A stretch of DNA of 64,000 bases, taken from contig NC_092323.1 of assembly GCF_036785885.1 (NCBI RefSeq), positions 8,688,501 through 8,752,500 of the forward strand, in the 5' to 3' direction. Shown piece by piece: positions 37,486-48,878 of the stretch. The position numbers were made by a program, and so were the translations under genes. Every line of letters starts with the position of its first letter. Positions within the stretch are counted from its first letter, which is position 1. Under the pieces are notes generated by a model that made no database searches, was not told where the DNA came from, and worked only from the letters and a program-made list of their open reading frames with translations. The DNA is from Coffea arabica. Lineage: Eukaryota > Streptophyta > Magnoliopsida > Gentianales > Rubiaceae.

Positions 37486-37997
37486 TCTAACACCCCTGAT
37501 CAATATTGTCCCACAGTTAGCCACCCACAAGGTCGTGGGTTTTGTTCTTGGAGGTGGGGTTATAGCTCACAACAAGTGAAGAGCCCAAACTCGCAGGTCA
37601 AGAAGTCCAACACCGCTCCAAAAAACCTCGGTCAGATGAGGGAACACCTACAACAGGTTATAAAGCGGTCAGGACTCTTCTCTCTAGTCGATGTGGGATC
37701 ATTACAATCCACCCCTTTTTAAGAGACCCAGCGTCCTCGCTGGCACACCAGGATCGGGAGTCGGATCTGATATCAACTCTAACACCCCTGACCAATATTA
37801 TCCCACAGTTAGTCACCCAGAAGGTCGTGAGTTTTGTTTCTGGAGGTGGAGTTATAGCCCACAACAAGTGAAGAGCCCAAACCCACAGGTCAAGAAGCCC
37901 AACATCCCTCCAAAAGACCTCGGTCAGGTAGAGGGACACCCATAACAGGTTATAAAGCAGTCAGGACTCTCCTCCTAACCGATGTGGGATCATTACA
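37486..37997 (-). mobile_element. TRIM retrotransposon nested in the mariner element
   Basis: Two direct repeats, 37486-37706 and 37778-37997 (about 220 bp each, highly similar), flank only 71 bp. Read on the minus strand each LTR begins TGTAATGATCCCACATCG and ends GGGTGTTAGA. After the 5' LTR comes TTGATATCAGATCC, a slightly decayed initiator-tRNA-Met primer-binding site (canonical TGGTATCAGAGC). The bases before the 3' LTR, AAAAAGGGGTGGAT, are a polypurine tract. Five bases, TACTG, are duplicated at 37481-37485 and 37998-38002. No coding capacity is present. The ORFs at 37658-37945 lie in LTR sequence and are not genes. Confidence 0.92.
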
Positions 37998-39127
37998 TAC
38001 TGAAGTATACTAATCAGGTTTTTACAAGTGAATGGCAGCACAAGTGGTTGGATTTTGCATCTTATATTTATGGTAATTTACACTTACCTATATTCTTCAT
38101 CTTCTTATTTATTGATACTCGACAGTACAAGTGCTTGGATTTTGCAAAATGTAAAAAAGGACTCAATCTTTCTTTTGATCAGTTATTCTTGTTTACTTAA
38201 TAAGTATCTATGGAATATTGATAAATCATAATTTGAAATGCTATTTTTGCCACTTTTTATGTGACAAACTAAATCGTTTGCACTACTGATACAACTTTTA
38301 TACATGTACTAGTATAGTGATTCAGTTGGATGTTATTGGAAGTATAAGTTGAGTTATTGGATATGGCAATTCATATTTTATTGTTATTTAGATTGATTCT
38401 TTTGATATTCTCAATTGTCTGCATCTTTCTTTGTTGTCTTGACTAACTCAAGTCCTTTCTCATCTTACTTGCAGGGACTTAAGTCTAAAAATTCAAGCTT
38501 TTTGAACTTGATGGTGCAAGTATTTTAATTGTGCAAAAATTGAAGTAGTAAAAGTGCTTACCAATTTGTAGATTAAATGTTTTTGCTCATTTTAGGATGG
38601 TACTACATCCTTGTAAAATTTGTTTAAAGTTAGTGGTATGACTTTTGTGAAGCATGTACTCCGTATATAGGCCTGGATATCATTTTGGTTGACTGCATAT
38701 TGGAATTAACTAGCCTTATTTGTGAAAATCTTGTGTGTTGATGCCTTTTTTTCCTCTTTGGCTGGATCATTTTAATTGAGTAATAGATGTGGGCTACTTC
38801 TCTTACTCCGTTTGTGTCAATGTGAATTTTTATTTTTTTTATAAAAAAAGATGTGAATTTTAATTTGTAGATCTCTAATTAAAATTATAGAAAGAAGATA
38901 CACACTTTGTCCTGAAAATTGAGAAAAGATATGCACTTTGTCTTGAAACCAATGATTGTGGGACCCATAGCATTTTGTGGGCCAAGCTATAGTATTCTTT
39001 ATGCATAATTAATGAAGGGTATGAAGGAAATTTCAGAGTATAAAGTAGTTAGAAATGGAAAACATGACAAACATTTTGGAACAGCCGAAAAGGAAAGAAT
39101 GATACTTTCAATGGGACGGAGGGAGTA

Positions 39128-40711
39128 TAATACTAAATTTCAATCATGAATAAAAAATCTTAACATTATTTTAAATAAACTTCCTAATACTTGTTTCATA
39201 TAAGTTTCTTTAAGTAAAATAGTAAATTTATGTCACAAACTAGTAAGTTTTGACGATTAACCAAATTTACTATTCTATGAACAAGATTTACTATTAATTT
39301 ATAAAAACTTACTATTATTTGAACTAAACTTACTTTCTAAAAAGTAAGTTTCGAATATAGAGAAGTAATTTATTTAAAAAAATAAGTAACTTTCATAATT
39401 ATTTCGATTTGCTTTTTGAGACATAAAAGTTATTAATTTATCGGATTAACTTACTATTTTTAATGCGAAACTTATTAATCAAATTTTTTAGGTATTATCT
39501 TATTTAGGTGACCGGTCCAATAGATAATCAAATGGTCACTAAAAATGTTTTTACCTGTCATATAAAGTAAAAACAGTTTCGTTACCATAACCTTCGTTTT
39601 TAAACTCGGATCGGACTGGCCGGTTCAATTGATTGGATCGAGAACCGGATAGATATCCCGTCCGAGTTGATTTAAAGAATCGGATGGAAAAGACTCAGTG
39701 AAACTCGATCAAAATTCGGGTCTAACCGGGAAAAATCGAAAATCGAGATTAAAAAACCCGATTTTGTCTTTCCAAAAATTCTGCATCGTTTCCCCAAAAA
39801 AAATTACAAACTTTCTTCACTTAGATTTTCAACCCACCCTTCAGATCTGGTAGGGAAGAAGTGATGATGGTGAAGTTGTTACCATTTAGAGAATCCATTA
39901 GCACCAAAAACAAAATTAAAATAAAGAAGGAAACTCATAGATCTAAAAATCTAAAACGAAACTGAGAGAAAAAATCAAAACAAGAGCAAAGGGATGGAAG
40001 AAAAAGCAAGAAAGGTTAAAAAAAATTTCATGGTTTTGTTGGATTAAACAATGAAAAGAAAGTCAAAAGATTAGGAAAATAAATTGCAAGTTAGAAATAT
40101 AGAGATCTGAGTGGGTAGCGGTGGTGTTGTCACATGTGGTGGAGATGGAGGTCGGGGCAAAAGTTTAGGAAGAAGAAAGTATCAATACAAAGAATATGAC
40201 GGTTGAAGATGAAGTTCACAAATAGGATTTAGGAACAAATACCTAAAGTTTCCTGTATTTCATATTTTCGCTAGAATGTTTTAAATAATTATAATCGTTA
40301 CCCTAATATTGTCAAATATTTGTTTAAAGCCTTAAATTTTGATATATATTCTCAAATAAGTCCTAAGGATTTAGTTATGGAGTCATTAACTTGCATTTAA
40401 ATTTTAGAAATGTTAAATTGGAGTTAAATTTCAGTATGTTGAATTTTAAGAAATAGGAGAAATGAAAAAATGAACAAGCAAAAAGGATAATTTTTTTTCT
40501 AGTAACATGTATATTAGATAACCTATTTATTTATATGTATAATTAATATATTTATGATATCATGATGATGTCATCTGAGTTTTTAAACTGGTCCAACCGA
40601 TCCGACCCTTTGATCCCTGACTTCTGAGTTCGACCGATTCACCTTTCGGTCCGAGTTTAAAAACACAAATCATAATGATTGTTACTTTAGACTTTTCCTA
40701 GTCACATTACC

Positions 40712-40762
<51 letters not shown>

Positions 40763-42022
40763 ATCTGCTTATGAAAACGCCACCAAAGTTACTCAAAATT
40801 ACTAGATAACCGGACCATGGACATTGTAGCAACTCCAACTCGCACTTTTAGTACAGCAAGGAGATACATATATTTTTTAAAAAGAAGAAGTGCCTGTAGT
40901 TGTGGTATTATGACAACAAGCCTGGCTAAAACCGTGAAAGTCTGAGGATTCCGCTAGTTAGTTCAGTCATCGGCACTGGGAAAATATGAACATTCGTTTA
41001 TTAAGGGGAATGGTTACTCCCCGGAATGATTTTGCAGCTCCTACTATAACAACTGACCTTCTGCAAGAAATTAACATGGTATGTAAATAGTATTGCCTTC
41101 TATTAGAGCGTTTCAAAATATGGAACCCGCTTTGCCGACAGAAGAATTGAAAGAAAAAGACCATAAAAGGCGCGGAAAATTAACAAACAGCAGAATTTGA
41201 AGAGAAAAATTTTCACGTTTTCTGAAATCTTTGTAGTATTTGTTGAGATAGTAAAAGTTGTAGTATGAACTATGAACAAGTGAGTGCTCCAAAAAATTTC
41301 CTTAACTCCATATCTGGTTGTTCTTTTGCTGTTCGTTCACTATAAGATAACAATCAATATTTTGGATAGTAAATTATTTGAGATAATTTTTTTTAAAAAA
41401 AAAACTATAACACCGTTTTAATATAATGTATGTAAAATAAAAATATGATTGAAAAATGCGTTAATGATACAAATAAATAAGAAATTGTAAATAAACTACA
41501 ATCCAAGCAAACTTATATGTCTTCAAAAGTAGGCATGTGCATATTATATATACCACTCCTCTAGTCTCGATAGGAAAAATATATGAAAAGAATATCCACA
41601 AAAAATGTTTAAAAAAAATTTTCTTCAGAAGATGGCAATCCAACAACGTATTTTGATGGAGTACTTTATTTTTTATTCTCCAACGAGTACGGACGTACAA
41701 CTCTAATGAGCTAAACCTTTTTGTGTCAAGACTAACCTCGGACGGTAGGATACGATAATTTAGTGAACAATTGACCAGCTGCAAATTCTCCTATTTCTAT
41801 ATACTGTACAAGATTTTTAAAGCCTGAACTACAACAAGTCTACAATACTCGATTCTCCTATTTCTGGGTTTCTTCGTTTTAGTCATGTTGGAGCCGTGGG
41901 TCGCAAGGGTTACGAACTTTGCATTTTTCAAAACTGGAAGAAGAAAGTTGACGATTTGTAGCAGTTCCTGAGTTTGATGTCAAGGAGAGCACAGGGTAGG
42001 CTGCGTGCGTTACTGGCCGAGT
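39128..42022. other. Intergenic; TIR element and MITE copy
   Basis: I see no gene. An AT microsatellite lies at about 40721-40758. A diverged GTTTGGAT-family MITE copy lies at about 41361-41511. The ORF at 41461-41784 (minus) overlaps it and is not a gene. Confidence 0.5.
39596..40664. mobile_element. Candidate TIR element, GTTTTTAAACTCGGA ends
   Basis: The left end GTTTTTAAACTCGGATCGG and the right end CCGAGTTTAAAAAC are inverted copies. Further matches (cggttcaattgattgg and gaccgattcacc-type text) lie inside. The interior is AT-rich without an ORF. I could not find a TSD, so the superfamily is not assigned. Confidence 0.5.
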
Positions 42023-42031
42023 AAAACATTA

Positions 42032-43801
42032 GGGTAAAATACAAGGAACCCCCTTGTGATTTCGCGAAAAGACACCTTACCCCCCTATTGTTTAAAAACC
42101 TTCACATAAACATCCTAAATTTCATAACTAAAGTGAAAATTACATTTTAAACCGGCTGAGTTACCGGTAACAAGTCGAATACCCTCGTCTAACTTTATAT
42201 TCTAGATATCAACTTTCAACCACTTTCATGGATCAGCAAGGTGATCAGCTAGGTTCTCCAAAGGTCCTTTTCCAGTTACAATAGCTTGAACAAAGAAACC
42301 AAACATGGAAAACATAGCCAACCTACCATTCTTGATTTCCTTGACTTTAAGCTCAGCAAAAGCCTTAGGATCATCTGCCAATCCAAGAGGACCAAAGCTC
42401 CCTTCAGGATAAATAGGATCAGTCACCTCCCAAGTGGTCCTCCGGCAATTCTGTAGCCCTCCGCAGCCCCCATTAAGCCGACTTGTGAAACCCAGATGGC
42501 TAAAATACTCTGTGCATGAATTAAGCTTGGATAACCTAAATAATGAAGCCCACCTTCACTGAAGTTTGGAGAAGCAAGTGCTCCAAGTAAAAACACAACT
42601 GGTTGTGTTTCTCCTCAGGAAAAACACAACCAAGTGCTCCAAGTATAGCCCATCCTGAATGAATAACTTCTAGCTCACGGTTCTTGGCAAATGTCTCGGG
42701 ATCAGCTGAGAGGCTGGCTGTATCCCACCCGTAATCACCAGGAATTCTCCGGTGAGGTAAGATGGCGGTGAGCCGGAAAAGGGGCCTAAGTATAGAACTC
42801 TGTCTGGACCATACCACGGACTCCCTGATAATGGTTTTGGTTTTGCTACAGTTTTTTCATGGTAACTCTTCCTTTAGCGGGGTTTTTTCCGACAATGCCA
42901 TGGTAGAGCAGAAAATCTCTTTGTCCAGTTTAGACAATCAACACAGTAAAAGTAAAAGCGCGTTCCTTATATCCTTCGTCATTTGGGTTCGTTTCTTTTG
43001 GACTTCGGCTTGTATGGTTGATTTGCGCACTTCCATGGAAAACAACACCGCAGAAAGAGATTGAAGATCAATTTCGCAAAAGTTGGATCTTCTCAGATGC
43101 TGGTTGCACTTGAAGAAGGATTAAAGTCAGAGAGACAATGACTTGATCCGCTCCTGGTGTGATTAACAAGTAGTAGTAGTATATAACAAAGCAGCCAACG
43201 TGTGCTGCTGCTTTCTTTATTGACTACTAATCTAAATATACCTTACCTCAACATCTTGTGTCACGATTTTAGCAGTGACAACTAATATTTCAGCAACCAA
43301 GAACCATATATCTCAACTCAATATATGGCATTTGTTCTCCACGCTTGGAGGCGGAGTCCCGTAGCTACAGCTACTCTTCTTCTACTACCGCCGAATCCTC
43401 TCACAAGGTGAACTACCGGACTCAGAAGTAGAGGCTCGAAGGCAACCTTTAGGGAGAAGATTGAATCAGGATCAGAACCAAGATAAGGCTTGGCAGGAAC
43501 TAAACTAGCTCTATTAAAGCTGCTGCACGTATTGAGTTGAAAATTTCAAGGATATCAGTTGCATTTATTCCAGCCAATAAAACTAGTCCACGCATTGAGT
43601 TGAGATGAAAGTATGACTTTTTTTTTTTTTTTCCTCTTTTGAAGGATATTGTGAATACCGATCGTCACTAGGTTAGATGTCCGGTTACAAGTCAATTTTC
43701 ACTTTAGTTATGAAGTTTAGGATGTTTATGTGAAGATTTCTAAATGATAGGGGTAAGGTGTCTTCTCGCGAAACCACAAGGGAGTTTCTTATATTTTACC
43801 C
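42032..43801. mobile_element. Pack-MULE-like element carrying an LHCB1 fragment
   Basis: This is a 1770-bp element. The left TIR starts GGGTAAAATACAAGGAACCC and the right TIR ends with its counterpart, TATTTTACCC; similarity runs about 125 bp. The same nine bases AAAACATTA flank both ends (42023-42031 and 43802-43810), a perfect Mutator-type TSD. Between the TIRs lies a minus-strand fragment of a chlorophyll a/b-binding protein gene and about 750 bp of sequence of unknown origin (43060-43660) that could be flanking DNA taken along with it. No transposase is present. Confidence 0.88.
42226..42893 (-). pseudogene. LHCB1: LHCB1 (chlorophyll a/b-binding protein) pseudogene
   Basis: Fragments of a light-harvesting complex II apoprotein read 5' to 3' on the minus strand. 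First is the end of the transit region (GRVTM...TVAKPK), then [17 protein letters not shown] and [18 protein letters not shown] scrambled stretch follows, then [34 protein letters not shown] and the third helix [19 protein letters not shown], ending at [10 protein letters not shown] with a premature stop. The type-I text (SPWYG, VAKPK) favours LHCB1. Frameshifts of one base lie in the RVTM-KK region (about 42868), after TGEF (about 42741) and before VTDPIYP (about 42429). The region between GCVFPE and FSEGG is missing and replaced by filler. The N-terminus and the last ~16 residues are absent. It cannot give a working antenna protein. Confidence 0.9.
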
Positions 43802-43810
43802 AAAACATTA

Positions 43811-44729
43811 CAGTATTAAAATTTTTCAGTTGACGCCGCCGCCGTACCATGACCAGAACTTTTCTTTTTTTCTTGGGCCTTACATTAAGATTCTACCGTT
43901 TGGATCCTTTCCTCTTTTTTTTTTTTTTCAGGCATATTAAAATTTGGACAGTAAAAACAACATCCGTGCCAATTAATTTGTCAACTGGTGCCTAATATTC
44001 CAGGTCGCTCCTCAATTTAATTGCAAATTGACGCACCAACGTACAAAATGGTTGATGCTCTCTGAGACATAAGTCAACTTAGCAAAAACATATTTAATCA
44101 AATCCAAGCACAACTTCGTTTGGATTAGCTATTTTTGGGAGTGTTTTTGAAAAATTTTACTGTAGCAAAATTTTTAGAGTATATTTTGGGATATTTTTAG
44201 AAAATATTTTGAAATATTTAAGAGTAGTAGAGTTTTTAAAATATATTTTGAGATATTTTTTAAACATAAAAAAAAATTAGATTATTTTTTAAAAAATTTT
44301 ATAGTTTTTGAAAAACTGAAGGATCCAAACAGAGCTGTAGCATAATTAAAAAAAAATTAAACAAAGATATAATATAATAGTTCAACTTGGTGTTCAGGAT
44401 TAAAATCAATTCCACCATAGTCAAGCTGCCAGGTCCATCCATTGCATTGCGATTTGCGAGGAAACCCTCTCTGTTTGAAAGATCATTTCAAAGTCAACGC
44501 TGGTTTCCACAGGCCAAACGAGACTTCCATGACACCTTTCCTAGCTCTAGATGTTCAAACTTACCTGCTACAAATACCCCCTCCCTCGACACTTTTTTTT
44601 GCATACCTACTACCACTACCAATTTTCAACCGACTTTCTTCAATCCCAATTTCTCTGAAACATAAGAAATCTCCAATTTCAAAAACCCATTTTCAGATCC
44701 TAAGTTACTTCCCATTCCATTCCAAGAAA
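43811..44729. other. Upstream region of AAA-ATPase 1; small MITE
   Basis: At about 44118-44332 a MITE-like element has gtttggatta at its left and ggatccaaac at its right, with ttttactgtagcaaaatttt inside; it differs from the other GTTTGGAT family. The frame of the ATPase is open upstream as far as 44442, including an ATG at 44529. A TATA-like ctacaaatacc lies near 44567-44577, after that ATG, so I do not use the longer start. Confidence 0.5.
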
Positions 44730-46732
44730 ATGTCAGAATCATCCAGCTCCAATTTGGCCATGGCCAAGACCATTTTGTCCACAGTTGGCTCAGTTGCAGC
44801 TACAGCAATGGTGGTCCGTTCAGTAGTCCGAGAATTTGTCCCAGCTGAGATGGAAGACTACCTCTTTTCTGGCCTTAGGAGGCTCTTTGACCGATTCTCA
44901 AATCAACTGACAATGGTGATTGATGAATTTGATGGGCTGGTCAACAATGAAATCTACGAGGCAGCTGAGGTCTACCTAGGCCCGAAAGTAACCCCAACAA
45001 CCCGAAGACTCAAAATCAGCAAGCCCGAAAAGCAGAAGAACTTCAACATTGCCATGGAGAAAGGTGAGGAGCTCACAGATATCTTTCACGGGATCAAATT
45101 TAAGTGGGTTTGGATCGTTAACAAAGTTGAAACAAGAAATTTTTATAATCCCAGAGACATGAATTCCACTCTGAGGTCAGAGGTAAGGTCCTTTGAGCTG
45201 ACATTTCACAAGAAAAATCAAGACTTTGTGATCAATACATACTTGCCTTATATAGTAAGTGAAGCAGAGTCGAGGAAACACGAGAAGAAAACTATCAAGC
45301 TTTTTACGGTGGATCCTGAACAGATGTATGACATGAACAATGCATGGCTGTCTGTGACTCTTGATCATCCTTCTACTTTCGATACATTGGCTATGGATTC
45401 AGAGATGAAAGATATGGTCTTGAAGGATCTCGAGAGGTTTGCGAAGAGAAGGGAATTTTATAGGAAAGTTGGCAAGGCTTGGAAAAGAGGGTACTTGTTG
45501 TATGGTCCTCCAGGGACTGGAAAATCTAGCTTGATTGCTGCCATTGCCAATTTCTTGAATTTTGATATTTATGATTTGGAGTTGACTGAGATCAGGAGGA
45601 ATACTGATTTGAGGAAATTGTTGGTGGCCACTGCTAATAAGTCTATATTGGTGGTGGAGGACATTGATTGCACTATTGAGTTTAAGGACAGGTTGAGCAA
45701 TAAAGCTGCTGCTGCATCTTCAGAACCTGAATTTCACGAGGAAGAAAAAAAGGTACAGTCTCCTTATGCTTCCTTATAATTTTTCAGTTCACTTTCAGAA
45801 TTTTTTTTTTTTTTCTGTTTTCCTGGTGATGTGCAAATTATGTTCTTGTTAACTTTGGATTAAAACGGTTTCCGGATTCAATATTAGATTTTTATCATCA
45901 GCTTTGCCATCGTGTAGACTACATGGCACTCTATCTCCACGACCAATACTGTTGTGGAAAAACAAACACTGTGGTAATTGGTAAATTGTGATAACTGCCT
46001 TTTTCCACTGGTCCACATAATCTGCTTCAGAAAAAGAGATGACAAATACATTTTGGTGACTCGATGGCTTGAGGCAATAACTTTTTATATTATAAAGTCT
46101 ACTGGCTTAGTGAGTTGGCAAAAAATGGGCATCAAGCAAATGATATGGAAGAGATTTTGCTAGTAAATTTTTGCTTTTTATTAGTGTATCTGCTGTCAGT
46201 TCGTGGATGGCTGATAGATACCCCTTTCCAAAAGTTCGATTTGAATATGCTGCATTGTTTTGTTTTGTAGGTGACACTGTCTGGTTTCCTCAATTTTATT
46301 GATGGTTTATGGTCAAGTTGTGGTGACGAGAGGATCATAATTTTCACTACAAATCACAAAGAAAAGTTGGACCCTGCTTTATTGCGGCCTGGTAGAATGG
46401 ATGTTCACATTCACATGTCCTATTGCACCCCTTCTGGATTCAGAATTCTGGCTGCAAATTACCTTGAAATTAAAGACCACTGCCTATTTAAAGAAATTGA
46501 GGAATTGATTGCAGCCACAGAGGTTACACCCGCAGAAGTTGCAGAGCAGTTGTTGAAGAATGATGAAGCTGATGCTATACTTGAAGGGTTGATTGATTTT
46601 CTCCATGTGAAGAGAAAAGAAAAAGAAGAAGCCGAGACTAAGAAAGTTGAAGTAGAGCCAAAAGAGGAGGAGAGAAATGTACAGGAGGGAGGTGAGAAAG
46701 AACAGAGAGATGGTACAAAACAAGAAAGCTGA
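44730..46732 (+). CDS. AAA-ATPase 1, BCS1/AATP1-like
   Basis: Two exons, 44730-45752 and 46271-46732, with one GT-AG intron, give 494 aa. This family of plant BCS1-like ATPases (AATP1, HSR4/OM66 type) is anchored in mitochondrial or ER membranes and linked to stress, salicylate and cell-death responses. Seen: an N-terminal hydrophobic segment (about 15-35), the AAA-associated domain (FDGLVNNEIYEAAEVYL), Walker A GPPGTGKSS (259-267), Walker B VVEDID (308-313), the second-region-of-homology text FTTNHKEKLDPALLRPGRMD, and an acidic/lysine-rich tail. The intron falls just before VTLSGFLNFIDGLWSSCGDE, exactly as in the two paralogues downstream. Start: ATG at 44730 (MSESSSSN). The substrate is unknown. 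Confidence 0.95.
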
Positions 46733-47516
46733 AGTTAACATGTTTTGGCTGGCTTGCATGATTCAAAAACTTGCCAAGCATAGAGCCATAGACTGTTCAG
46801 ATACAGATTTCCATAATCAGTACATTTTGTCAAAAGATCTTAAATTATTGGGATTAATTTTATTAACTACCGATGGAAAATCTTGTTCGTCCAATATGTA
46901 AAATTTAACTAGTCAGGTTTTAAAGGAATGCAAACTTAGGACTGGTCTTGCTTTTGCAGATTTGGCCAACTATGAGTGTAAAGGGAAATGTAAAACTAAG
47001 GCAATTGAAGGAGCAAATGATGAGGAGGTTGGGTGTGATTTAGGTGCACTAATTAGTGTTGGGCACTTGTTATAAAAATGCAATAATTTATTAAGTCGAT
47101 CATTATATAGTGGATCTATCTTCATTAAGATATAATAGCTTAGGTGTTAAAGTTTTAGAAAGTTAATTAAGAAAAATATATAAATGTGAGCATGGGAGAC
47201 AAAGTTGTGCTTTTCAGTTGGGCCGATGTCTGGCTTGGCAAAGCCCAGATACTGAGGTCCAATTAACCCTACGGAAAGTCTGAAAAGGGTAAAGTTGCAA
47301 TTTCATGTCATTTACGAGAGCAAAATAGTCAGCTTGCTACAAGCTGACTTAAATGGGATACTGATTTGACCTTCGATTAGTCGACGTAGAGGAATTCGCA
47401 ATTTATTATTATTTTTTCAAAAATTGTGACACTTTTTTCCCGTCTTCTTCAATTCGGGAAATCTTCTCCAAAGCCCTAGCTTGAGCTCTCCTTCTCTACT
47501 CCCTAATTAAATCAAG
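46733..47516. other. Spacer between AAA-ATPase 1 and PBF1
   Basis: This spacer holds the 3' UTR of the ATPase and the promoter and leader of PBF1. Text near 47470-47516 is CT-rich, as in plant leaders. No further gene is seen. Confidence 0.5.
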
Positions 47517-48847
47517 ATGACGAAAGAACAAGCTAATTGGTCTCCTTACGACAACAATGGAGGGTAAATTTTTTTAATTTGATCCGTCTTTTTTTTTTTT
47601 CGTTATCCACTCTTGTCTCTCTTTTCTGTGATGTAACTTTTGCTTATATATGTACTTGTCTGCAGCACTTGTGTCGCAATTGCCGGTGCAGATTACTGTG
47701 TTGTTGCGGCCGACACGAGAATGGCTTCGGGATACAATATATTAACCCGGGATTACTCCAAAATCGCTAAATTGTAAGTTGTCATTATTTGCGAGGTGAG
47801 CTAGGGCTGTTATTAGAATTGCTCTTCTCGACGTAGAAATTTTACTTTAAAACTTGCCTTGTATTTGGGACAGCATATTAATTCTGTTTCTTTTAACCAA
47901 AGATTTCTTCCACAAGTAGTGTTCTTAACGCATGTCTATATAAGTTTTTTTACTTTGATTTGAATCTGAAGCATACTAGGGAATGGGAGATTCGGGGATG
48001 AATAAAAGGATGCTGGATGAATGAAAGGAAAGATTGAAAACTTTGAGCTAAATGAGTCGCTAATGTACTTGGGTATTTATGGAAGAATTGGAGGTTGGAC
48101 GTTGGCTAGCGTTGAATTTGGTTTAGTTTTTTTTTTTTTTAGTCAAAATGAAGTTTATTTTTGTTTGAAATGTAGTAAAAATTTAGTCCATGTGAACCTG
48201 ATTCAGGGCAATTTAAGGGCAAAGGACATTGGATGTGCATCACTTTTATGAAATCTTGTTTTCGCACGGGAACTTTTGCTGAGAGCATTGGCTAATCATT
48301 CCATGGTGAAGATTTTTCTATTTTTAGTAAATGGGTTACTTACGCATGTAGAGATAGGATACCGCATTTAGCTTTTCGCTTTTGATCTTATCAATGAGAT
48401 GTCAAAGTTCTTCTCTTATTCGATTTCACATGGTTTTTCAACTTTGTCACTCATTCTGATTTATCCAGGGCGGACAAATGTGCCATGGCATCTTCTGGAT
48501 TTCAGGCTGATGTAAGAGCTTTGCAAAAGCACTTAGAAGCAAGGCATCTGGTAAGGTTTCAGAAATCTAGACATCCTGATTTTAGTTGCTTTTTCTTTCA
48601 TCAGTCATTTGATTGTAAAGTACATAACTAGTTTGCTGTGTTGTGTACTGTGACTGCCTTCAGTGCCTATTAAATTAGGGTCTATTTTTTGAAAGTTGAA
48701 GCCTTCAGCAGTACATTACATTTCTACTTGTTTCTTGATGATTTTAATTACTGCACATGTAGATATGGAGTCGGTCATGGTGGCAGAGAGGACAATAGAA
48801 CGTCCTTCATTGGATAACAAATTTCAGGCATTGCCAATTAACCTTTT

Positions 48848-48878
<31 letters not shown>

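Larger units (their letters stand above)
35315..39125 (+). mobile_element. Mariner-like element, 3.8 kb, dead
   Basis: The element has TIRs CTCCTTCCGTCTCAT (left) and ATGGGACGGAGGGAG (right), which are reverse complements with two mismatches, and a TA duplication at 35313-35314 and 39126-39127. The size (3811 bp, 3299 bp without the nested TRIM) and central transposase fit a plant mariner of the Soymar type, which are autonomous parents of Stowaway MITEs. The remaining non-coding ends are AT-rich. It contains the transposase relic at 36049-37359 and a nested TRIM at 37486-37997. Confidence 0.9.

Noticed and set aside
37658-37945. ORFs on both strands inside the TRIM
   Set aside because: They lie in LTR and internal non-coding sequence of a retroelement with no coding capacity.
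42536-42817. 93-codon ORF as an intact LHCB gene
   Set aside because: Frameshifts, a missing middle and a lost C-terminus show it is part of a pseudogene inside a MULE.
44442-44729. Longer N-terminus of AAA-ATPase 1
   Set aside because: The extension is not like the family N-terminus and a TATA-like box lies inside it.
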